A stretch of DNA of 52,091 nucleotides. Source: CALMEC01 sp964393105. Lineage in GTDB: Bacteria > Actinomycetota > Thermoleophilia > Miltoncostaeales > Miltoncostaeaceae. Both the position numbers and the translations under genes were made by a program. The stretch covers positions 1 to 52,091 of the forward strand of contig CAYMSM010000016.1 of the NCBI GenBank assembly GCA_964393105.1, written 5' to 3'. Shown here one piece after another: positions 24,136-33,499 of this stretch (within the stretch, counting starts at the first letter, position 1; the number at the start of each line of letters is the position of its first letter). The notes under the pieces are model-generated. The model had not been told where the DNA came from and searched no databases. It worked only from the letters and a program-made list of their open reading frames with translations.

Positions 24136-25408
24136 GTGCTCTTTTCCCCCGTCGCGAGATGTTGACAAGAATCCCGATCCCGGCAAGGAATACCACGAGG
24201 CTCGTGCCTCCCGCCGAAACCAGTGGCAGTGGAACTCCGGTGACGGGCAGGAGCCCGAACACCTGACCCAGGTTGACGACCGCCTGCACGCAGATGAGCG
24301 ACGTGATCCCGGTCGCAAGCAGGCGCTGATGCAGATCACCCGCCCTCAGGGCGATCCGGAACCCCGCGACGCCCAGCAGGACGAACGCGCCGATCATGGC
24401 GACGAGGCCGACCAGCCCGAGTTCCTCGCCGACGATCGCACCGATGAAGTCGGTGTGCGCCTCGGGCAGGAAGAAGTTCTTCTGGATGCTGTTGCCAAGC
24501 CCGCGACCGAAGATCCCGCCCGAGCCGATCGCGATCTGGCCCTGGACGCTTTGGAAGCCGTCGCCAGTCGGGTCCGCCCAGGGGTTGACGAACGACACCA
24601 CCCGTGCGCGCTGATACGGGGACGACATGACGAGCAGCACCACCAGGCCGCCCAAGACGCCGACGATGGCGCCGAGCTTCTTGATCGGCGCGCCGGCCAC
24701 GAACACCATGGCGAGCGCCGTCATGACGAGGATCCCGGTGGTCCCGAGGTCCGGCTCTACCACGATCAGCGCGGCGAGCAAGCCGGTCAGCGCGACGATG
24801 GGCGTAAGGCCCTTGGGCTTTGTCAGCCGCTTGGGATCGCGGGCAACGACGACCGCGATCCACAGGATCAGCGCCATCTTGGCAAGCTCGGATGGCTGGA
24901 CCTGCAGCGGTCCGACGGCGAGCCAGCGCTTCGCGCCGTTGACGAACACGGAATGGACGGGAAGCCCCGCCGTCGGCAATACCAGTACCGCCAGCAGTGA
25001 CACGATCGCCGTGACGACTGCCATCGGGGCGATTCGGCGAAACAGGTCGGATCGTACGCGGGCGACCGCCGCGAGCATCCCGAAGCCCAGGAGCGCGTAG
25101 ACAAGCTGCTTGCGCAACTGACCGGACGGGTCGGTGCCCTCGATCACGGCGCGTGCGCTCGAGACCGAGTACACCATCAGGAGCCCCAGGCACACCAGGA
25201 ACGCAGCCGCTCCGAGCAGCATGCGCTCGGAGCCGTCACGCGCGTGACGTGACGTCCCTCGTCTGGCAGGCAGAGTCTTGGCGGAGGCCACCACCCCTGC
25301 AGGTTCGACACCGATGCCCCCGCCCCTGGCGACGGCTCGCAATTCCGGCGGGCCTGCGTCGTCGGCCTCGAACGCGCCGCGCGTCAACGTGTGTCGGGTC
25401 CGACACAA
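24029..25408 (-). CDS. ftsW: SEDS peptidoglycan polymerase FtsW
   Basis: A membrane protein of up to 459 aa with about ten spans, polymerising septal glycan strands with FtsI. SEDS markers include GPLQVQPSELAKMALILW, VEPDLGTTG, EAHTDFIGAIVGEELG and PLPLVSAGGTSLV. The true start is uncertain: the frame opens at TTG 25408, but the first 60 residues are not family-like and GTG 25294 or 25291 are options. A very basic 40-residue C-terminal tail is encoded inside the overlap with murG. An insertion lies just upstream. Confidence 0.93.
   Translation of the reverse strand: MCRTRHTLTRGAFEADDAGPPELRAVARGGGIGVEPAGVVASAKTLPARRGTSRHARDGSERMLLGAAAFLVCLGLLMVYSVSSARAVIEGTDPSGQLRKQLVYALLGFGMLAAVARVRSDLFRRIAPMAVVTAIVSLLAVLVLPTAGLPVHSVFVNGAKRWLAVGPLQVQPSELAKMALILWIAVVVARDPKRLTKPKGLTPIVALTGLLAALIVVEPDLGTTGILVMTALAMVFVAGAPIKKLGAIVGVLGGLVVLLVMSSPYQRARVVSFVNPWADPTGDGFQSVQGQIAIGSGGIFGRGLGNSIQKNFFLPEAHTDFIGAIVGEELGLVGLVAMIGAFVLLGVAGFRIALRAGDLHQRLLATGITSLICVQAVVNLGQVFGLLPVTGVPLPLVSAGGTSLVVFLAGIGILVNISRRGKRAHARRAGTGTNSSGDRGRRNGGSRQTSAGDRRRIAS
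25390..25407. repeat. 18-bp palindrome at the ftsW 5' edge
   Basis: TGTGTCGG and CCGACACA are 8-bp arms around GT. It sits exactly where the ftsW frame begins and marks one side of the insertion between ftsW and murD. It resembles, but does not match, the GTGTCAGACAC core of the other palindromes. Confidence 0.45.
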
Positions 25409-25500
25409 GTGACCGTCGCGTCGCCGGTCAACTGGCTATTTCCGGCTCTTCAGGCATTGCCGTGGGTGCTTCGGCACCCAGAACGCCCCGAATCGCCGCG

Positions 25501-25866
25501 GTGATGAGCCCGAACTGGAAGCACGGCTCCGGCCGCTGGGTGCGCGACGTTCTTGTCTGGAGCAAGGCTCCGCTGATGCTCCGCAACGAACTCGTCCCGG
25601 TTGACCATCTCGCCTGCGAGCAGCACGCCCGCGGCGGCGAGGTGAAGCGGCTCGGCGACAAGCCCTTCGTGATCGAGTTCGCCTCCGACGGTGCTTCGAT
25701 CCAGGTCGCCGTGAAGGCCGCGCAGCAGGCCCCGGTGACTGGGCCGTTCACGGCAGCAGCGGCGCCTACGCCCTCGGCGGCGGCCTGGGCCGAGCAGCGA
25801 ACGGGCGACCTACGGTCTGGGTGGCTGGTTCCCTCGCGGAGCTCGGCGTTCGCCTGCAGGCTGTAG
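25501..25866 (+). pseudogene. Possible gene fragment, function unknown
   Basis: A 121-codon plus-strand frame. For about the first 80 codons the third positions are almost all G or C, as in real genes here. The stretch LMLRNELVPVDHL and FVIEFASDGASIQVAV looks like beta-strands of a small domain, faintly like DUF2550, but I cannot assign it. There is no ribosome site, the start is arbitrary, and the last 18 codons are antisense to the transposase relic. I treat it as a broken fragment carried in with the insertion. Confidence 0.35.
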
Positions 25867-25993
25867 CCGAGCGAGCGCGATATCCGCGCCGCCGTCCCGT
25901 GAGAGACGCGGTGGCCGAACTCACGCAGGCCCGTGGCGGGCCGACTCACGCTGTGCCGTCCAAACGCAAGGGCTGCTGCGGGTCGCCCCGCAA
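25812..25993 (-). mobile_element. ISAzo13-type transposase relic
   Basis: Read on the minus strand, one frame gives RGDPQQPLRLDGTA and a second frame gives LREFGHRVSHGTA followed by SLGYSLQANAELREGTSHPDR split over about 35 residues. ISAzo13 transposases carry RGDP-x-SPLRWT, then GH-x-VSH-x-T and LGYSLQ-x-N-x-K-x-REG-x-x-HPDRD in this order and spacing. The frame changes between the two pieces, and the catalytic DDE part is absent. So this is the decayed middle of a transposase gene. Confidence 0.7.
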
Positions 25994-26014
25994 GTCGTGA
26001 ACCGCCCGGACCTC

Positions 26015-26038
26015 CGCAACGCCGGGTGTCAGACACCC
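26015..26038. repeat. Copy of the GGTGTCAGACACC palindrome
   Basis: CGCAAC at 26015 is followed by GGGTGTC-A-GACACCC (26024-26038), a perfect 15-bp palindrome. Together with 10851 and 16578 it forms a small family. It marks the right side of the insertion. Confidence 0.7.
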
Positions 26039-26256
26039 TGTAGTGCACGGTTCGGGTTCTCACGCACTCGTTCTCGTGCCTCGAAACGGCCGCTTTGATT
26101 TCGATGGGAGACCCCGGGGGCGGGGGCACGTCGGGATTGGAGCACCTACTCATACCCACCGAGCAGGGACACGCGAATGACCGGCGCGAGCCCGTCGATC
26201 ACATTGGGTCGGCGGCCTCCCAGCCGCAGGCGAGCGGCCAACCTGTCCGACCGATC

Positions 26257-27567
26257 TCATCGTGTCTCGAGAAACTGCACGACGGCGCGGAAATCGTCGC
26301 CGCGCTCCTCGAAGTTGGCGTACTGGTCCCAGCTCGTGCATGCCGGCGCGAGCAGGACGACGTCGCCTGCCGATGCATGGCGAGCGGCGGCGGCGACCGC
26401 TTGGGCGATGCTGCCCGCGGGCCGCACGGCGATGCCTTCCCGGCAGAGTGCCTCGCCGATCTCGGCGCCGGCCTCGCCGACGAGGTACGCGCAGACCACC
26501 GCCGTACGCGCAGCCACCGCCAGCGTGTCAAACGATGTCCCCTTGCCGCGCCCGCCGACGATCAGGTGCACGCGGGTCGGGTAGGCGTCGAGCGCCGCGA
26601 TCGCGGCATCGGGATTCGTGGCCTTGGAATCGTTGACGTAGCGCACCCCGCCGATGTCAGCAACCACCTCGAGGCGGTGAGCGACGCCGGGAAATGACGC
26701 AAGGCCTGCCGCCAGCGCATCGTGCCCGGCTCCGGCATGGGCGGCCAGGGCGACCGCAGCCATCGCGTTCTGCTGGTTGTGACGACCGCGCAGCGCGACG
26801 TCGTCCCACCTGGCCACGAGCGCCAGGTCGGCGTGGTGCAAGCCCCCGTCGCTCCAGCAGATCGCACCGGGACCCGGCGGGCCGTGATCCACATGGCGAG
26901 GGACGGCTTGCGTCGTTGGGGTGATGCCACGGGGCACGATCGCCAGGTCGCCGGCCGCCTGGTTTTCGAAGATCCGCAGTTTGGCGGCGAGGTACTCCTC
27001 GAGACCGTCGTGACGATCGAGGTGATCGGGGGTCAGGTTGAGCAACACCGCTCCCCGGGGACGAAACGATGCGATGTCCTCCAACTGGAAGCTCGAGCAC
27101 TCGACGGCCAGCCACGTTGCGGGATCGACGTCGCCCACGAGGCCCGACAACGGCGTCCCCTGGTTGCCGCACGCGCGTGCCGGGATCCCCGCGGTTGTCA
27201 GCAGGTGTGCCGTGAGCTCGGTCGTGGTGGTCTTGCCGTTGGTGCCGGTGACACCGAGGATCGGATTGTCCGTGTGGCGGAACGCGAGCTCGATCTCGCT
27301 GATGACCGGCACTCCCGCTGCGCGCGCCGCCGCGACCGGAACGGCCGCTGCCGGCACTCCCGGGCTCTTGACCACGAGGTCGACTCCAACGACGGCCTCG
27401 GCGAACGGCGCGCGGACCTCGATACCTGCCGCGACAAGCTCGGGTGCGTCGACCGGAGCCGCGTCGGCCGCGATGACGGTATGGCCGAGCCGCGCCAAGA
27501 GCGTGGCCGCAGCACGGCCCGATCGGGCCAGTCCGACGATCAGCACCCGCTGCGGATACGCCGTCAC
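26257..27567 (-). CDS. murD: UDP-N-acetylmuramoylalanine--D-glutamate ligase
   Basis: A 436-aa Mur ligase adding D-glutamate. The N-terminal loop is VLIVGLARSGRAAATLL, the ATP loop GVTGTNGKTTTTEL, the middle block LNLTPDHLDRH and the C-terminal block VNDSKATNPDA, which is typical of MurD. GTG 27567 overlaps the mraY stop by 4 nt. It is the last gene before the insertion that separates it from ftsW. Confidence 0.95.
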   Translation of the reverse strand: MTAYPQRVLIVGLARSGRAAATLLARLGHTVIAADAAPVDAPELVAAGIEVRAPFAEAVVGVDLVVKSPGVPAAAVPVAAARAAGVPVISEIELAFRHTDNPILGVTGTNGKTTTTELTAHLLTTAGIPARACGNQGTPLSGLVGDVDPATWLAVECSSFQLEDIASFRPRGAVLLNLTPDHLDRHDGLEEYLAAKLRIFENQAAGDLAIVPRGITPTTQAVPRHVDHGPPGPGAICWSDGGLHHADLALVARWDDVALRGRHNQQNAMAAVALAAHAGAGHDALAAGLASFPGVAHRLEVVADIGGVRYVNDSKATNPDAAIAALDAYPTRVHLIVGGRGKGTSFDTLAVAARTAVVCAYLVGEAGAEIGEALCREGIAVRPAGSIAQAVAAAARHASAGDVVLLAPACTSWDQYANFEERGDDFRAVVQFLETR

Positions 27568-28565
27568 TGGAGGTCGCGGAAGAAGAGCGTGAACCCGGTT
27601 GCGGCAAGCAGAGCGGCGATCAACCAGAAACGCACGATGATCTTTGTCTCGCTCCAGGCCGCCATCTCGAAATGGTGGTGGATCGGCGTCATCAGGAACA
27701 CCCGCCGGCGAAAGCGCTTGAACACGAGGACCTGGACGATGACCGACAGGGCCTCGATCACGAAGATCCCGCCGATCGCGATCAGCAGGATCTCGGTCTT
27801 TGTCATGACCGCCATGGACCCGATGGCGCCGCCCAACGCGTACGAGCCCGTGTCGCCCATGAACACCGCGGCCGGAAACGAGTTGAACCACAGAAAGCCC
27901 AGGCACGCGCCGACGAGCGACGCGCAGAAGATCGCGAGGTCGCGCTGTCCGAAGATGGGACCGCCCACGGTCTGGCTGGCGACGAACGCCATCCCGGTGT
28001 AGGCGAGCATTGCGATGCCGCTGGTGCCGGCGGCGAGCCCGTCAAGCCCGTCGGTCAGGTTGACGGCGTTGGCGAAACCGCTGATCACGAGGAAGACGAT
28101 CACGAAGAACACGTACGGGCCGACCTCGACCGCGCGATCCGCGATCGGCAGATGGAGGGTGGTCTCGAAACCCGTCACCCGGACGGCGACGACCACGAAC
28201 GCCAACGAGATTACCGCGAGGAGCAGCATCCGCCACCTGCCGGCCAGGCCACCGGAACGGCGGCGCCACACCTTCATCAGGTCGTCGGCAAGCCCGATCA
28301 GGCCGCAGGCCACGGTGGTGGCCAGCACGAGCATCGCCTGCGTGCTGCGCGTCGAGAGGATCAGGAACGGAAGCGCGGTGGCCACGAGGATCAGCACGCC
28401 GCCCATGGTCGGGGTGCCTTGCTTCTGCACGTGGGCATCCGGGATCAGCCCTTCCGCGCGCACGAACTGCCCGACCTCGTTGCGTCGCAGCCATTCGATG
28501 AACTTCGGCCCCAGGAACATCAAGAGCGTGGCCGCGCTGATGGCGGCGATCAGGACGCGTTCCAT
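27564..28565 (-). CDS. mraY: Phospho-MurNAc-pentapeptide translocase
   Basis: A 333-aa, ten-span membrane enzyme that makes lipid I on undecaprenyl phosphate. Markers are KQGTPTMGGVLIL, the DD motif in GLADDLMK, NAVNLTDGLDGLAAG, FMGDTGS and MTPIHHHFE. The ATG is three nt after the murF stop. Confidence 0.97.
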   Translation of the reverse strand: MERVLIAAISAATLLMFLGPKFIEWLRRNEVGQFVRAEGLIPDAHVQKQGTPTMGGVLILVATALPFLILSTRSTQAMLVLATTVACGLIGLADDLMKVWRRRSGGLAGRWRMLLLAVISLAFVVVAVRVTGFETTLHLPIADRAVEVGPYVFFVIVFLVISGFANAVNLTDGLDGLAAGTSGIAMLAYTGMAFVASQTVGGPIFGQRDLAIFCASLVGACLGFLWFNSFPAAVFMGDTGSYALGGAIGSMAVMTKTEILLIAIGGIFVIEALSVIVQVLVFKRFRRRVFLMTPIHHHFEMAAWSETKIIVRFWLIAALLAATGFTLFFRDLQ

Positions 28566-28568
28566 GCG

Positions 28569-29876
28569 CTAGTGGTCTGCGATCACGTCGGCGACGCGCT
28601 CCAGCGCCATCGACCGCGATCCCTTGAGCAAGACGACATCGCCACTTCGGAGGTGCCCGCCGACGTTCGCAACCGCCTCGTCGACGGTGGCGAAGTACAC
28701 GCCCTCGACCCCGGCCGCGCCTTCCAGATATGCGGCCGCGCGCGTTCCCACGCCGATGACGAGCTCGACGCCCGCCGCCAGGGCCTGCGCGCCGACCTCG
28801 CGGTGATAGACGGCCTCCTCGGGTCCGAGCTCCATCATGTCCCCCAGGACCGCGACCCGCCGGCCGGTACGTCCCGCCAGATCGGCGAGCGCTGCGCGCA
28901 TGGCGATGGGATTGGCGTTGTAGCAGTCCTCGATCAGCGTTCCGCCGACGGCGAGCAGACGGATGTTGCCCCGCATCGCAGAGAGCGCGACCTCGATGGT
29001 GGTGCCCTCGGCCGGCAGCCGATCGAGGGCGCGACAGCACTCCAGCGCGGCTGCCGCACACCGCAACTGCCACGCAGTCTGCAGGTTCAGGTTGAGCTTG
29101 ATGGTTGGCTCGGCGCCGAACGCGACAACCGTGACCTGCGGGTCGAGGGTCGCGAGATGTTCCTGCAAGAGTGGCTCATCCGATGGGACCACAGCAGTCG
29201 ATCCAGACTTGAGGGATGCGATCAGCTCGAACTTTGCGGCCGCGACGTTCTCGACCGTTCCCAGAAGCTCCAGGTGAACGGGACCGATCGACGTGATGCA
29301 GCCGACGTCCGGTGGCGCGAGCCGGGCGAGCTCGGCGATCTGCCCCAGGCCACGCATCCCCATCTCGACGACGGCGATCTCGGTGTCCTCGGCCAGCGCC
29401 AAGAGCGACATGGGGACGCCAACCTCGGTATTGCGATTTCCCGGCGTCCCTTCGACCCGGGCGCCTGTGGCGCCGAGCATCGCCACCAGGATGTCCTTTG
29501 TCGTGGTCTTTCCGGTCGCACCGGTGACCGCGACCACCTGTGCGCCCGAGCGCTCGAGCGCCAGCCGGCCACCCGACTGCAGGACCTCGAGCGGGGACTT
29601 GGTGACGAGCACCGGTTTGCCGATCGCGCGCAGATCCCCCTCGAGCCATCGCCATGCCGCTTCGCTGATCACCGCCGCCGCGGCGCCGTTGCGAAGGGCA
29701 TCGGGCGCGTGATAGCCACCGTCCTGGGACTCGCCCCGGATCCCCACGAACAGCGCGCCTTCGACCACCTCACGCGAGTCGACGAACGCGCCGTCGACCT
29801 CGGTCGATGGCGAGCCGACGGGCATGTAGACGTTACCGGTCGCGGCCTTCATCACCTGGTTTACCGTCAGCTTCAC
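28569..29876 (-). CDS. murF: UDP-MurNAc-tripeptide--D-alanyl-D-alanine ligase
   Basis: A 435-aa Mur ligase that adds D-Ala-D-Ala. It shows DSREVVEGALFVGIRGE in the N-terminal domain, the ATP loop VTGATGKTTTKDILV, and EDCYNANPIAMRAAL and DMMELG in the C-terminal part, all typical for MurF. GTG 29876 overlaps the murE stop by 4 nt. The spot where most members have TGS-x-GKT reads TGATGKT. Confidence 0.95.
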   Translation of the reverse strand: MKLTVNQVMKAATGNVYMPVGSPSTEVDGAFVDSREVVEGALFVGIRGESQDGGYHAPDALRNGAAAAVISEAAWRWLEGDLRAIGKPVLVTKSPLEVLQSGGRLALERSGAQVVAVTGATGKTTTKDILVAMLGATGARVEGTPGNRNTEVGVPMSLLALAEDTEIAVVEMGMRGLGQIAELARLAPPDVGCITSIGPVHLELLGTVENVAAAKFELIASLKSGSTAVVPSDEPLLQEHLATLDPQVTVVAFGAEPTIKLNLNLQTAWQLRCAAAALECCRALDRLPAEGTTIEVALSAMRGNIRLLAVGGTLIEDCYNANPIAMRAALADLAGRTGRRVAVLGDMMELGPEEAVYHREVGAQALAAGVELVIGVGTRAAAYLEGAAGVEGVYFATVDEAVANVGGHLRSGDVVLLKGSRSMALERVADVIADH

Positions 29877-31345
29877 ACGCGTGCCCCCAGGACTTCCCGT
29901 GCCACGTCGCGGTCGTCGAACGGGATGATCACGCCGTTGCGCTCCTGTCCGCGCTCGTGTCCCTTGCCTGCGATCACGACCACGTCGCCGGAGCCCGCAA
30001 GCTCGGTCGCCCGCATGATCGCCTGCCTGCGGTCAGCCTCGACGATCATCTCAGCCGGACCGGCTGCCGCACCGGCCGTGATCTCGTCGATGATCGCGTC
30101 GGGATCCTCGCCGCGCGGGTTGTCCGAGGTCACGATCGCGATATCCGCGAGGGCTCGGGCGATGGCGCCCATCTGCGGCCGCTTGCCGCGGTCGCGGTCG
30201 CCACCGCAGCCGAACACCACGACCAGGCGGCGTCCGTCCGAGACCAACTGGCGCGCCTCGCGCAACACATTCTCGAGCGAGTCGGGGGTGTGGGCGTAGT
30301 CGACCAGGACCTCGAACGGCTGGCCCGCGTCGACCGGCTCGAACCGTCCCGGCACCCCCGCCACCGCCCCGATGCCCTGGGCCACCGCGTCGTGATCGAG
30401 TCCCAGGAGTTCGCCGACCGCGACGACGCCGGTGACGTTGGAGATGTTGAAGCGCCCGCGCAGCCGGCTCTCGATCTCGAACTGGCCACGGGGTGTCGCC
30501 ATGCGCGCCCAAAAGCCGTCGCGCGATTGGCGGATCTCGACTGGCCGGACGTCGGCCGGATGCTCGACGGCGAAGCCGAGGGCGCCGGTCTCGGCCGCCA
30601 GGCGCCGGCCGAACTCGTCGTCCAGGTTCGCGGTCCCCGGCGGGTCCTGCCCCTCGCCGTCCGGTCGAATGAAGAGCGCCCGCTTGGCCCGGTAGTACTC
30701 CTCGACGTCGGCATGATAATCCAGGTGGTCGCGGGTCAAGTTGGTGAAGAGCGCTGCGGCGAACCGTAGACCCGCCACGCGATGCTGCGCCAGCGCGTGC
30801 GACGAGACCTCCATCGCGCACGCCGTGTCACCGGCATCGCGCATGCGCGCCAGAAGTCGCTGCAAATCGGCGCTCTCCGGGGTCGTGTGCGCGACCACCT
30901 CGATCGCGCCGCCCACGCGGGCCTCGATCGTTCCGAGCAGCCCGGCGTGGTGGCCCGCCGCCTGCAGCACGGCGTGCAGCAGGAACGCGCTGGTGGTCTT
31001 GCCGTTGGTGCCGGTCACCCCCACCACCGTCATGTCGCGAGATGGATCGCCCTCGAGGATGGCGGCTATCAGCGCCATCGCGAGGCGCCCGTCGGCGACC
31101 TCCACCTGCGGCACGTCCAGGTCCAGGGGTCGCTCGACCAGGAGCGCCGACGCGCCGTTGGCAACCGCCTGCGCAGCGAAGTCGTGTCCGTCCGCGCGCA
31201 CGCCGCGAAGGCATGCGAAGACGCTGCCGCCTCTGGCCTGGTCGGCGCGGTAGACGATCCGGTCGATGTCGACGCGCTCGGCGTCCGGGCGAGGCGAGCG
31301 CAGGTGCGCTCCCGGGACGCCCGCGCTGAGCTTCGTGAGGATCAT
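29873..31345 (-). CDS. murE: UDP-MurNAc-L-Ala-D-Glu--meso-DAP ligase
   Basis: A 490-aa Mur ligase. The ATP loop is VGVTGTNGKTTSAFLL, and TTPESADLQRLLARM and MEVSSHALAQ are family blocks. The C-terminal DNPRGEDP is the motif that reads meso-diaminopimelate rather than lysine, so the wall should be the DAP type. ATG 31345 (MILTKLSAG) is chosen over the upstream extension. The gap to ftsI is 55 bp. Confidence 0.96.
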   Translation of the reverse strand: MILTKLSAGVPGAHLRSPRPDAERVDIDRIVYRADQARGGSVFACLRGVRADGHDFAAQAVANGASALLVERPLDLDVPQVEVADGRLAMALIAAILEGDPSRDMTVVGVTGTNGKTTSAFLLHAVLQAAGHHAGLLGTIEARVGGAIEVVAHTTPESADLQRLLARMRDAGDTACAMEVSSHALAQHRVAGLRFAAALFTNLTRDHLDYHADVEEYYRAKRALFIRPDGEGQDPPGTANLDDEFGRRLAAETGALGFAVEHPADVRPVEIRQSRDGFWARMATPRGQFEIESRLRGRFNISNVTGVVAVGELLGLDHDAVAQGIGAVAGVPGRFEPVDAGQPFEVLVDYAHTPDSLENVLREARQLVSDGRRLVVVFGCGGDRDRGKRPQMGAIARALADIAIVTSDNPRGEDPDAIIDEITAGAAAGPAEMIVEADRRQAIMRATELAGSGDVVVIAGKGHERGQERNGVIIPFDDRDVAREVLGARV

Positions 31346-31400
31346 CGGGAATCCGATGCTACCAAGGGGTCCGGCGGCCAAGCCGGTCTCCCGGGCCCCC

Positions 31401-33122
31401 CTACCCTGGAGGGATCGACAGTACGCTCAGGGCGTAATCGGCGGTGTCTCTGAACGCCGGCGCCGCGACCTCGCCGCCGGTGTGGGGACCTCTGGGATCC
31501 GGATCGTCCAACATCACCGCGATCAGCAGACGCGGTTTGCGTGATGGGACGTAGCCGATGAACGAGGAGCGGTACCGGTTGATGTACTTGCCGAGCTTGG
31601 CATCGACCTTCTGGGCGGTACCGGTCTTGCCGGCCACTTGGTAGGTCTTGAGGCTCGCCTGGACTGCGGTGCCATCCGTGCCCTCGACGACCGTCTCGAG
31701 AATCTTGGTCAGCTCGAGCGAGGTTCGCTTGCTGATGATCCGCTCCCGCTCCTTGGGCGCCACGGAGTGTCCGCCGACGCGCGCCACCACGTGCGGCGTG
31801 ACGAGGAACCCACCGTTCGCGATGGCAGCATATGCGCGCACCTGCTGGATCTGGGTCGCGGTCAGCCCTTGGCCCAGCGGGATGTTGATCCGGGATCCGA
31901 GGGTCCACTTCGCACGGGGCGGGAGGTTACCGGCGTTCTCGGCCGCCAGGTCGATGCCGGTTGCCGTGCCGAACCCGAACTTCGCCATCCACGGTCGCAG
32001 CAGGTTGCGCCGGCGCAGACGGTCCGACACCGTGATCGCGCCGATGTTGCTCGACCGCCGCACGATATCGGTCGTCGTCATCGTCTCGTAGCCCGTCCGG
32101 GGATGGGACTCCTCGAGGGTGAACTCGTCCTTGGTGTTCTTGTTGATCGTCAACGTCGGCGGCAGGTTGAAGCGTGTCGTCGGCGTCACGAGGCCCTCTT
32201 CGAGCGCCCCCGCCACGGTGATCACCTTGAACACCGACCCGGGCTCGTACGGATCGGTCACCGACCGGTTCTGCGTCGTCGCCGGATCGAGCTTGGCCCG
32301 GTTGTTCGGATCGACACGCGGCACCGCCGTCATGGCGATGATCGCGCCGGTGTTGGGATCCATGATGACGCCCATCGCGCTCTTGGCCTTGTACCGGCGC
32401 CGGTAGCCCGCGAGGATCGTCTCGAACTTGGCCTGGATGTTGGCGTTAATCGTCAGCTCGACGTCGGAACCGGCCTTGGGATCACGGGCTTCGGCGACCC
32501 GCACGGTTTGACCCAGTCGCGGATCGCGAATCTCCACGCGTTTGCCGTCGCGCCCGGCGAGCAGGTCGTTGACGCTCTTCTCGAGGCCCTCGATCCCCTT
32601 GCCCGATTCCAAGTTGGTGAAGCCGATGAGCTGCCCGGCCACCTTGTTCTGCGGGTAGTTTCGTGCCGAGGTCCTCGTGAAGTGGACACCATCGAGGTTG
32701 AGCTTCCTCAGGTACTCGGCCTGTTTGATCGAAACGTGCTTGGCCAGGACGACGTACGCGCGTTTGGAGCGAAGCCCGCCTTGCAACCGCAGCCGGTCGG
32801 CTGCGTCGCCACCGGTGGCGGACGTGATGGTCTGGGCCACCTCGGCCGCATCCGTGACGTATCGCGCGTCGGCGGTGACGAGCATCGTCGGGCGGTCGAC
32901 CGCGAGGGCCTGCCCATCGGCGCTCATCACCGAACCCCGTTGCGCGGGGAGTTCGACCGTGATCAGGTGCTGACGATCGGCCTTTGCCGAGAGCGTGGAG
33001 GCTCTGACGGCCCCCAGCCAGCTCGCGCGGAGAGCGAGCACCAGGAACGCCCCAAGCGCGACGATCGCAAGCAGCTGGATTCGTCGCTTGGAGCCTTTGA
33101 GCCCCGATGCCGAAGGGGCCAC
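31401..33122 (-). CDS. ftsI: Septal transpeptidase FtsI (class B PBP)
   Basis: A 573-aa class B penicillin-binding protein. One N-terminal membrane span (about 13-33) is followed by the PBP dimer domain (PAQRGSVMSADG, GLEKSVNDLLAG) and the transpeptidase domain. The catalytic motifs are SVFK with Ser296, SSN in RRSSNIGA, and KTG in VAGKTGTAQK. There are no PASTA repeats. The GTG start overlaps the ftsL stop by one nt (TAGTG). It cross-links septal wall made by FtsW. Confidence 0.95.
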   Translation of the reverse strand: MAPSASGLKGSKRRIQLLAIVALGAFLVLALRASWLGAVRASTLSAKADRQHLITVELPAQRGSVMSADGQALAVDRPTMLVTADARYVTDAAEVAQTITSATGGDAADRLRLQGGLRSKRAYVVLAKHVSIKQAEYLRKLNLDGVHFTRTSARNYPQNKVAGQLIGFTNLESGKGIEGLEKSVNDLLAGRDGKRVEIRDPRLGQTVRVAEARDPKAGSDVELTINANIQAKFETILAGYRRRYKAKSAMGVIMDPNTGAIIAMTAVPRVDPNNRAKLDPATTQNRSVTDPYEPGSVFKVITVAGALEEGLVTPTTRFNLPPTLTINKNTKDEFTLEESHPRTGYETMTTTDIVRRSSNIGAITVSDRLRRRNLLRPWMAKFGFGTATGIDLAAENAGNLPPRAKWTLGSRINIPLGQGLTATQIQQVRAYAAIANGGFLVTPHVVARVGGHSVAPKERERIISKRTSLELTKILETVVEGTDGTAVQASLKTYQVAGKTGTAQKVDAKLGKYINRYRSSFIGYVPSRKPRLLIAVMLDDPDPRGPHTGGEVAAPAFRDTADYALSVLSIPPG

Positions 33123-33499
33123 TAGCGGCCCGGGCGCGCCGGCAGGTAGGTCCAGTCGTCGCTTGTCGGCTGGATCATCCCCATGTCTTCGGCCGCCTTG
33201 ATGACGTGGCCGTCCGACTGGGCCTGCTGCGACTTGAGCGCCGAAAGCTCCTCGCGCACGAGGACGGTCGACCGCGCGACCTGACCCTGTTGCTTGGTGA
33301 TCGCCAGCTTGGCGGAGTTGAGCCACACGACACCTGCGAACAGGACCGCAACCACCGGAATCACCGCGAGACCGAGGCGCAGGCGAAACCGCGCGCGACG
33401 ACGCCGGTGCCCCGCCGGAGCGGCCTGTGGACCGGGACGCGGGCGATGACGCTCATCCGGCCTACGCGCCGGCTGGGTCGCCAGGGCGCGGCTGCTCAC
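33122..33499 (-). CDS. ftsL: FtsL-like division protein
   Basis: A 125-aa bitopic protein. A basic, proline-rich cytoplasmic segment of 42 residues is followed by one membrane span (GLAVIPVVAVLFAGVVWLNS) and an extracellular coiled-coil region rich in K, E and Q (KLAITKQQGQVARSTVLVRE). Sequence similarity is weak, as usual for FtsL. The identification rests on its shape and its place between rsmH and ftsI. GTG 33499 overlaps the rsmH stop by 4 nt. Confidence 0.8.
   Translation of the reverse strand: MSSRALATQPARRPDERHRPRPGPQAAPAGHRRRRARFRLRLGLAVIPVVAVLFAGVVWLNSAKLAITKQQGQVARSTVLVREELSALKSQQAQSDGHVIKAAEDMGMIQPTSDDWTYLPARPGR

Larger units (their letters stand above)
25409..26256. other. 848-bp insertion between ftsW and murD
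   Basis: Most other junctions in this cluster overlap or are a few nt apart. This gap holds a palindrome at its left edge, a plus-strand stretch with coding-like base composition (25501-25866), a minus-strand transposase relic (25812-25993) and a palindrome copy (26015-26038). From 26039 to the murD stop I see no gene. Confidence 0.7.

Noticed and set aside
25428..26159. Intact 243-aa minus-strand gene between ftsW and murD
   Set aside because: Only the middle third looks like a transposase, the preceding transposase motif is in another frame, and the rest is antisense to a coding-like plus-strand stretch.
27568..27906. N-terminal extension of murD
   Set aside because: It is a shadow frame of mraY; the GTGA junction and the family start fit GTG 27567.
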